Below, in pieces: positions 59,735-64,000 of a DNA stretch of 64,000 nucleotides. The DNA comes from Xanthomonas dyei (lineage in GTDB: Bacteria; Pseudomonadota; Gammaproteobacteria; Xanthomonadales; Xanthomonadaceae), in assembly GCF_002939865.1 (NCBI RefSeq), contig NZ_MDEE01000027.1, forward strand, positions 1 through 64,000. Direction: 5' to 3'. Below the pieces are notes generated by a model. It saw only the letters and a program-made list of their open reading frames with translations, was not told where the DNA came from and did no database searches. Numbering within the stretch: the stretch's first letter is position 1; each line of letters begins with the position of its first letter. The position numbers and the translations under genes are program-made.

Positions 59735-60589
59735 TCAGCCGCGCAGGCGCTCCAGCTGCGCTTGCAGTGCGGTCACCTTGGACTGCAGTGCGGCGTTTTC
59801 GTTTTCCAGTTCGGTGACGCGGCGTTGCAAGGCCTTGAGGTCGCGGCGCTCGGCTTCGCCGCCTTCGACCTCGTCGGGCTTGGGCTTGCGCTTGGCGTCG
59901 CGCACACGCTTGGCGGCCTGCTTGAGTTCGGCCTTGCCGGCCTGCGCGGCGGCGCGTTGTTCGTCTTCCGACAGCGTGGCCACGGCGGCCGCGGCGCTGA
60001 TCGAGATCTCGCCGGCCTTCACTGCCTGTACCACTTCCGGCGCGGCCTGTTTGTGGATGCGCTCGATCATCACCACCTGGTTGCTGCTCAGGCGTGCTTC
60101 GCGTGCCAGCTCGGCGCGGCTCACCGGGGTGGAGGTTTCCTCCCACGGCGGGCTGTCGGTGTCGTCGCTCGCGGGGGCCGCGCTGTCGTCGAGGCCGGTA
60201 TCGGCCTGTGCGTCATCAACCACCGGCGCCTCGGCGGCGGCATCGGCCTCGCGCTGGCTACGCTGGCGGGCGGCCAGGATCTCGCGCTTGCGCAGCGCCA
60301 GCACGCCACGCTGGAAGTCGGACACGCTGCGCCGGCCAAGGTGCTGCTCGATCATCCATAGATGCACGTCCTGCATCGACTGGAAGCGTGGGTTCTGCAC
60401 AGTCTGGAACGGCAGCCCGTGCTTCTGGCAGAGGCCGTAGCGGTTGTGGCCGTCCACCAGTACATCGCCCCACAACACCAAGGCATCGCGACAGCCTTCG
60501 GCCAGCAGGCTGCGCTCCAGCGCCTCGTGCTCGTCGGGTGTCAGCGGGTCGATGTAGGCCTTGAGTTCTTCTTTGACAACGATGTTCAT
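59735..60589 (-). CDS. ParB-like nuclease/partition-domain protein, orphan
   Basis: 284 residues. N-terminal ParB/Sulfiredoxin-like domain: VVKEELKAYIDPLTPDEHE, then the phosphate-binding-like motif VLVDGHNRYGLCQKHGL. A middle part (RRSVSDFQRGVLALRKREIL; VSRAELAREARLSSNQV, then VMIERI) resembles a ParB helix-turn-helix. The C-terminal ~70 residues are Lys/Glu-rich and form a coiled coil (LQRRVTELENENAALQSKV). The ATG at 60589 gives a clean N-terminus. There is no ParA or parS cluster beside it and no plasmid-like context, so this is not the chromosome partition gene; perhaps a domesticated plasmid or phage gene. DNA binding is an inference. Confidence 0.82.
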   Translation of the reverse strand: MNIVVKEELKAYIDPLTPDEHEALERSLLAEGCRDALVLWGDVLVDGHNRYGLCQKHGLPFQTVQNPRFQSMQDVHLWMIEQHLGRRSVSDFQRGVLALRKREILAARQRSQREADAAAEAPVVDDAQADTGLDDSAAPASDDTDSPPWEETSTPVSRAELAREARLSSNQVVMIERIHKQAAPEVVQAVKAGEISISAAAAVATLSEDEQRAAAQAGKAELKQAAKRVRDAKRKPKPDEVEGGEAERRDLKALQRRVTELENENAALQSKVTALQAQLERLRG

Positions 60590-60830
60590 GGGGCAACTGC
60601 AGGGGGAGTGCGGGGCCGGCATTGTAGAGAGCCTGCTCCGGCTTTGCGCGCTTGACGTGGCACCCGCGCCCGTGACACGCGAGCGCCATCGTGGAACGGC
60701 CACGCGCGCCGTCACCGGCTATCTTCAGGCGAGCGGCGCGTACGGCGGGAGACGACGCAGCGAAGCCCTTGCAGCGCGCGGCCAGGGCCCGCGTGCCTCT
60801 GCCTGCAACGCACCCATGCCGCCGGCCGCG

Positions 60831-62183
60831 CTAGTCCACCAGGCGCAGGATGCCGGCCAGCGTCTCGACCATCTGCCCGATCTGCTCGGGGGTGACGATC
60901 AACGGTGGCGACAGCGCGATGACATCGCCGGTGACGCGCACCAGCAGTCCGCCGTCGTGGAAGCAGCGCTCGAACACCTCATAGCCGCGTGCACCGGGGG
61001 CGCCATCGCGCGGCGCCAGTTCGATGGCGCCGATCAGGCCGACGTTGCGGATGTCGATCACGTGCGGCAGGCCGCGCAGGCTGTGCAGCGCGTCTTCCCA
61101 CTGCGGGCCGAGCGTGATCGCACTGGAAAACAATCCTTCCTCGGCATAAGTGTCCAGGGTCGCAATCGCGGCCGCGCAGGCCAGCGGGTGGCCGGAGTAG
61201 GTATAGCCATGGAACAGCTCGATGGCGTTGTGCGGGCCGTGCATGAAGGCGTCATGGATCGCATCGGCCACCAGCACCGAGCCCATCGGCACGGTGCCGC
61301 TGGTCAGCCCCTTGGCGGCGGTGATGATGTCGGGCGTGACGCCGAAGCGCTGCGCGGCGAACGCCTCGCCCACGCGGCCGAAGCCGGTGATCACCTCGTC
61401 GAACACCAGGAGGATGCCGTGGCGGTCGCAGATGGTGCGCAGCCTTTGCAGGTAGCCTTCCGGCGGCAGGATCACCCCGGCCGAGCCGGACACCGGTTCG
61501 ACGAATACCGCGGCGATGGTGGAGGCATCGTGCAGGGTGATCAGCCGTTCCAGGTCATCGGCCAGTTCCGCGCCGTGCGTCGGCAGCCCGCGCGAATAGG
61601 CATTGCGCTGCAGATCCAGCGTGTGGCGCAGATGGTCGGTGCCGGCCAGCAGTGGGCCGAACCACTTGCGGTTGTTGGGCAGCCCGCCGATCGACATGCC
61701 GCCGAAGCCGACCCCGTGGTACGCCTTCTCGCGGCCGATAAAGCGGGTGCGATGGCCCTCGCCGCGCAGGCGGTGGTAAGCCAGCACGATCTTCATCGCG
61801 CTATCCACCGCCTCCGAGCCGGAGTTGGTGAAGAACACATGGCCCAGGCCGGGCGGCGCGATGGCGGCCAGGCGCTGCGCCAGCACGAACGGCAGCGGTG
61901 AGCCCATCTGAAAGGTCGGGGCGAAATCCAGCGTGCCGGCTTGCGTGCGGATCCCCGCCACGATGCGTTCGCGTGCGTGGCCGGCATTGCAGCACCACAG
62001 GCCGGCGGTGCCATCCAGGATCTGCCGGCCGTCGACATCGCGGTAGTACATGCCGGCGGCCGAGGCGAGCAGGCGAGGGCGCGCCTTGAACTGCCGGTTG
62101 GCGGTGAACGGCATCCAGAACGCGTCCAGCTGCGCCGGTGTCTGCGATGCAGGCGCTTCGTCGCGCGGAAGTGGGTCGTGCAT
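60831..62183 (-). CDS. Omega-amino acid:pyruvate aminotransferase (class III)
   Basis: 450 residues. PLP enzyme with WMPFTANRQFKARPRLL at the N-terminus (beta-alanine:pyruvate transaminase type), HVFFTNSGSEAVDSAMKI, KAYHGVGFGGMSIGG, pyridine Asp in LVFDEVITGFGR, and the PLP Lys in ITAAKGLTSGTVPMG. It likely transfers the amino group of beta-alanine or a similar omega-amine to pyruvate. The ATG at 62183 (MHDPLPRDE) has GGAG about 9 bases upstream and is preferred over an ATG 19 codons earlier. Divergent from an OFA-type MFS transporter, which may carry a related organic anion. Confidence 0.92.
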   Translation of the reverse strand: MHDPLPRDEAPASQTPAQLDAFWMPFTANRQFKARPRLLASAAGMYYRDVDGRQILDGTAGLWCCNAGHARERIVAGIRTQAGTLDFAPTFQMGSPLPFVLAQRLAAIAPPGLGHVFFTNSGSEAVDSAMKIVLAYHRLRGEGHRTRFIGREKAYHGVGFGGMSIGGLPNNRKWFGPLLAGTDHLRHTLDLQRNAYSRGLPTHGAELADDLERLITLHDASTIAAVFVEPVSGSAGVILPPEGYLQRLRTICDRHGILLVFDEVITGFGRVGEAFAAQRFGVTPDIITAAKGLTSGTVPMGSVLVADAIHDAFMHGPHNAIELFHGYTYSGHPLACAAAIATLDTYAEEGLFSSAITLGPQWEDALHSLRGLPHVIDIRNVGLIGAIELAPRDGAPGARGYEVFERCFHDGGLLVRVTGDVIALSPPLIVTPEQIGQMVETLAGILRLVD

Positions 62184-62562
62184 GGCCGGCTCCGTCACGG
62201 GGGTCGCCCGACTGTACGCAGCCATCGCCTTGGTCGTCACCTTGGTCTCGGGTGGGAATGGGCGATATGCCCTAACAGGCTTGGCGGATGCCCGTCGATC
62301 TAATACATAAGAACTAGTTAATTAGTCGCAGCGCCGGCCGCTAAGCTCAGGGAACGCTTGCGTGGCGTGTGTGTGGCAATGCAATGGAACGCTGCGAGGC
62401 GTCGCCAAGCATTGCAAAGCTGCAAGGATTGCCGATGATGCGCCAGACAACCGCCGGTTGGGCCTGGTCGCCGCCGCTGCTTATATCGCAACACGCCAAT
62501 CGATCGCAGCCGTCAATCTTTTTTATCGCAGTTCATCGCACTATTTTTTTGGGGAATGAGTA
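62184..62562. promoter_or_regulatory. Divergent promoter region aminotransferase-MFS
   Basis: 379 bases with no gene. An AT-rich block at 62300-62325 contains AACTAGTT (62312-62319) inside TAAGAACTAGTTAATTAG, a dyad that could be an operator. The end, 62515-62555, is T-rich and then GGGGAATGAG gives the Shine-Dalgarno of the MFS gene. Confidence 0.5.
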
Positions 62563-64000
62563 ATGACGCAAGGGTCCACCGTGGCGACAGCCAGTGGCGC
62601 AGACGCCGGTCTGCTATCCAAGGAGCGCATCATTGCGCGTCCGGGGTTCAATCGTTGGCTGGTGCCGCCGGCTGCGCTGGCGATCCATCTGTGCATCGGC
62701 ATGGCTTACGGCTTCAGCGTGTTCTGGCTGCCGCTGTCCAAGGCGCTGGGCATCACCGAAGCGATCGCCTGCCCGGCCGACATGGGCCTGTTCGCGCGCA
62801 TGGTGGCGACCACTTGCGACTGGAAGATCAGCGAGCTGCAGTGGATGTACACCCTGTTCTTCGTGCTGCTGGGCTGCTCGGCGGCTATTTGGGGCGGTTG
62901 GCTGGAACGTGCCGGCCCGCGCAAGGCCGGCGTGGTCTCGGCGCTGTGCTGGTGCGGCGGCCTTGTGATCTCGGCGGCAGGTATCCACTTCCATCAGATC
63001 TGGATGCTCTGGCTGGGCTCGGGCGTGATCGGCGGTATCGGTCTGGGGTTGGGCTACATTTCGCCGGTGTCGACCCTGATCAAATGGTTCCCGGACCGTC
63101 GCGGCATGGCGACCGGCATGGCGATCATGGGCTTTGGCGGCGGCGCGATGATCGGCAGCCCGCTGGCCGATGCACTGATGCGCCACTTCGCTACCCCCAC
63201 CTCGGTGGGCGTAATGGAAACCTTCCTGGTGATGGCTGCGCTGTATTTCGTCTTCATGATGGCCGGCGCCTTCAGGTATCGCGTGCCGCCGAGCGGCTGG
63301 ACCCCGGCCGGCTGGACCGCGCCGGTGGCCAGCACCAACGCCATGATCACCGCCAACCACGTGCACGTCAGCAAGGTCTGGGGCATTCCGCAGTTCTGGC
63401 TGCTGTGGGGCGTGTTGTGCCTGAACGTTTCGGCCGGCATCGGCGTGATCGGCATGTCCTCGCCGATGCTGCAGGAAGTGTTCGGCGGCCGGTTGATCGG
63501 CGTGGACATCGGCTTCGGCAGCCTGGATACGGCTCAGCTGGCCAGCATCGCGGCCATCGCGGCCGGCTTCACCGGTCTGCTCAGCCTGTTCAATATCGGT
63601 GGCCGCTTCTTCTGGGCCAGCATGTCCGACAAGCTCGGCCGCAAGAACACCTACACGCTGTTCTTCGTGCTGGGCATCTGCCTGTACGCGGCGGCGCCGT
63701 CGGCCGGTGGCGTGGGCGGTATCGCGCTGTTCGTGGGCATCTTCTGCATCATCCTGTCGATGTATGGCGGCGGCTTCGCCACCATTCCGGCCTATCTGGC
63801 CGACCTGTTCGGTACCCAGATGGTCGGCGCCATCCATGGCCGTCTGCTGACCGCCTGGGCCACCGCCGGCATCCTCGGCCCGGTGGTGGTGGGGTATATG
63901 CGCGAGTACCAGCTGGCGCACGGCAGCCCGCCGTCACAGGTCTACAACACCACCATGTACATCCTCGCCGGGATGCTCGTGCTCGGCCTGATCTGCAATT
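62563..64000 (+). CDS. OFA-family MFS transporter (oxalate/formate antiporter-like), partial
   Basis: At least 479 residues; the frame is open at the window end, so the C-terminus is missing. ATG at 62563 with GGGGA 9 bases upstream. An N-terminal polar tail of about 35 residues precedes the first helix (AALAIHLCIGMAYGFSVFWL). A ~35-residue insertion between helices 1 and 2 includes ACPADMGLFARMVATTCDW. Further helices: GSGVIGGIGLGLGYISPVST, LIKWFPDRRGMATGMAIMGF (family motif) and FNIGGRFFWASMSDKLGR. It exchanges or imports small organic anions; the substrate is not readable. The divergent aminotransferase suggests a link to amino- or keto-acid use. Confidence 0.9.
   Translation, partial: MTQGSTVATASGADAGLLSKERIIARPGFNRWLVPPAALAIHLCIGMAYGFSVFWLPLSKALGITEAIACPADMGLFARMVATTCDWKISELQWMYTLFFVLLGCSAAIWGGWLERAGPRKAGVVSALCWCGGLVISAAGIHFHQIWMLWLGSGVIGGIGLGLGYISPVSTLIKWFPDRRGMATGMAIMGFGGGAMIGSPLADALMRHFATPTSVGVMETFLVMAALYFVFMMAGAFRYRVPPSGWTPAGWTAPVASTNAMITANHVHVSKVWGIPQFWLLWGVLCLNVSAGIGVIGMSSPMLQEVFGGRLIGVDIGFGSLDTAQLASIAAIAAGFTGLLSLFNIGGRFFWASMSDKLGRKNTYTLFFVLGICLYAAAPSAGGVGGIALFVGIFCIILSMYGGGFATIPAYLADLFGTQMVGAIHGRLLTAWATAGILGPVVVGYMREYQLAHGSPPSQVYNTTMYILAGMLVLGLICN

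Noticed and set aside
59735-60589. ParB-like gene as evidence of an integrated plasmid or the replication origin
   Set aside because: No ParA, replication initiator, dnaA, gidA or parS-like cluster is present nearby.

Overview
The window is a 64 kb piece of a high-GC gammaproteobacterial chromosome that I assign to Xanthomonas (species not resolved). The grounds are the gene content and order (rsmD-coaD, queA-tgt-yajC-secD-secF, fruB-fruK-fruA with a divergent fruR), the wealth of TonB-dependent and plant-polymer or phosphate scavenging functions, a 180-kDa-class NAD-glutamate dehydrogenase, and the short intergenic repeat families typical of the genus. No rRNA, tRNA, prophage, complete insertion sequence or CRISPR array was seen.

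Layout. 1-10.7 kb: an AT-rich secreted Cys-rich orphan, htpG, rsmD-coaD, a lipoprotein, a ferredoxin overlapping gamma-glutamyltransferase, a small acidic orphan, a GH9 cellulase and upp. 10.8-15.9 kb: a tightly overlapping three-gene set (TonB-dependent receptor, beta-propeller phytase-like lipoprotein, purple-acid-phosphatase-like enzyme) that reads as a phytate or organic-phosphate scavenging operon. 16.3-19.4 kb: a DXD glycosyltransferase, and a class III aminotransferase divergent from an Lrp/AsnC regulator. 19.4-25.8 kb: queA-tgt-yajC-secD-secF (queuosine tRNA modification and Sec accessory membrane complex), with GGGAATCG-type repeats on both sides of queA.

25.8-27.9 kb: directly behind the secF terminator lies a small chromosomal integron relic. 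It has an inactivated, truncated intI on the minus strand, a GTTAGGC recombination point, and two cassettes (a VOC/glyoxalase-fold protein and a CPBP-family membrane protease-like protein), each followed by a well-preserved 60-bp attC site. This is the most distinctive feature of the window.

28.1-36.1 kb: fructose uptake, comprising an OprB-type porin, FruA (EIIBC), FruK, FruB (EIIA-HPr-EI fusion) and divergent FruR, with two near-identical palindromic operators in the shared promoter. 36.1-36.7 kb: a repeat-dense gap with a 172-bp tandem duplication and a heptamer array that runs into the stop codon of the next gene. 36.7-41.9 kb: tetR-acrA-acrB RND efflux operon without an outer-membrane factor. 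42.2-47.2 kb: large NAD-GDH. 47.4-52.4 kb: SDR/TetR divergent pair, acrylyl-CoA-reductase-like enzyme, small membrane protein, DHA2 MFS exporter. 52.9-58.0 kb: hybrid sensor kinase followed by a REC-HD-GYP response regulator (cyclic-di-GMP turnover). 58.2-64 kb: DUF445 membrane protein, orphan ParB-like protein, omega-aminotransferase, and an OFA-type MFS transporter cut by the window end.
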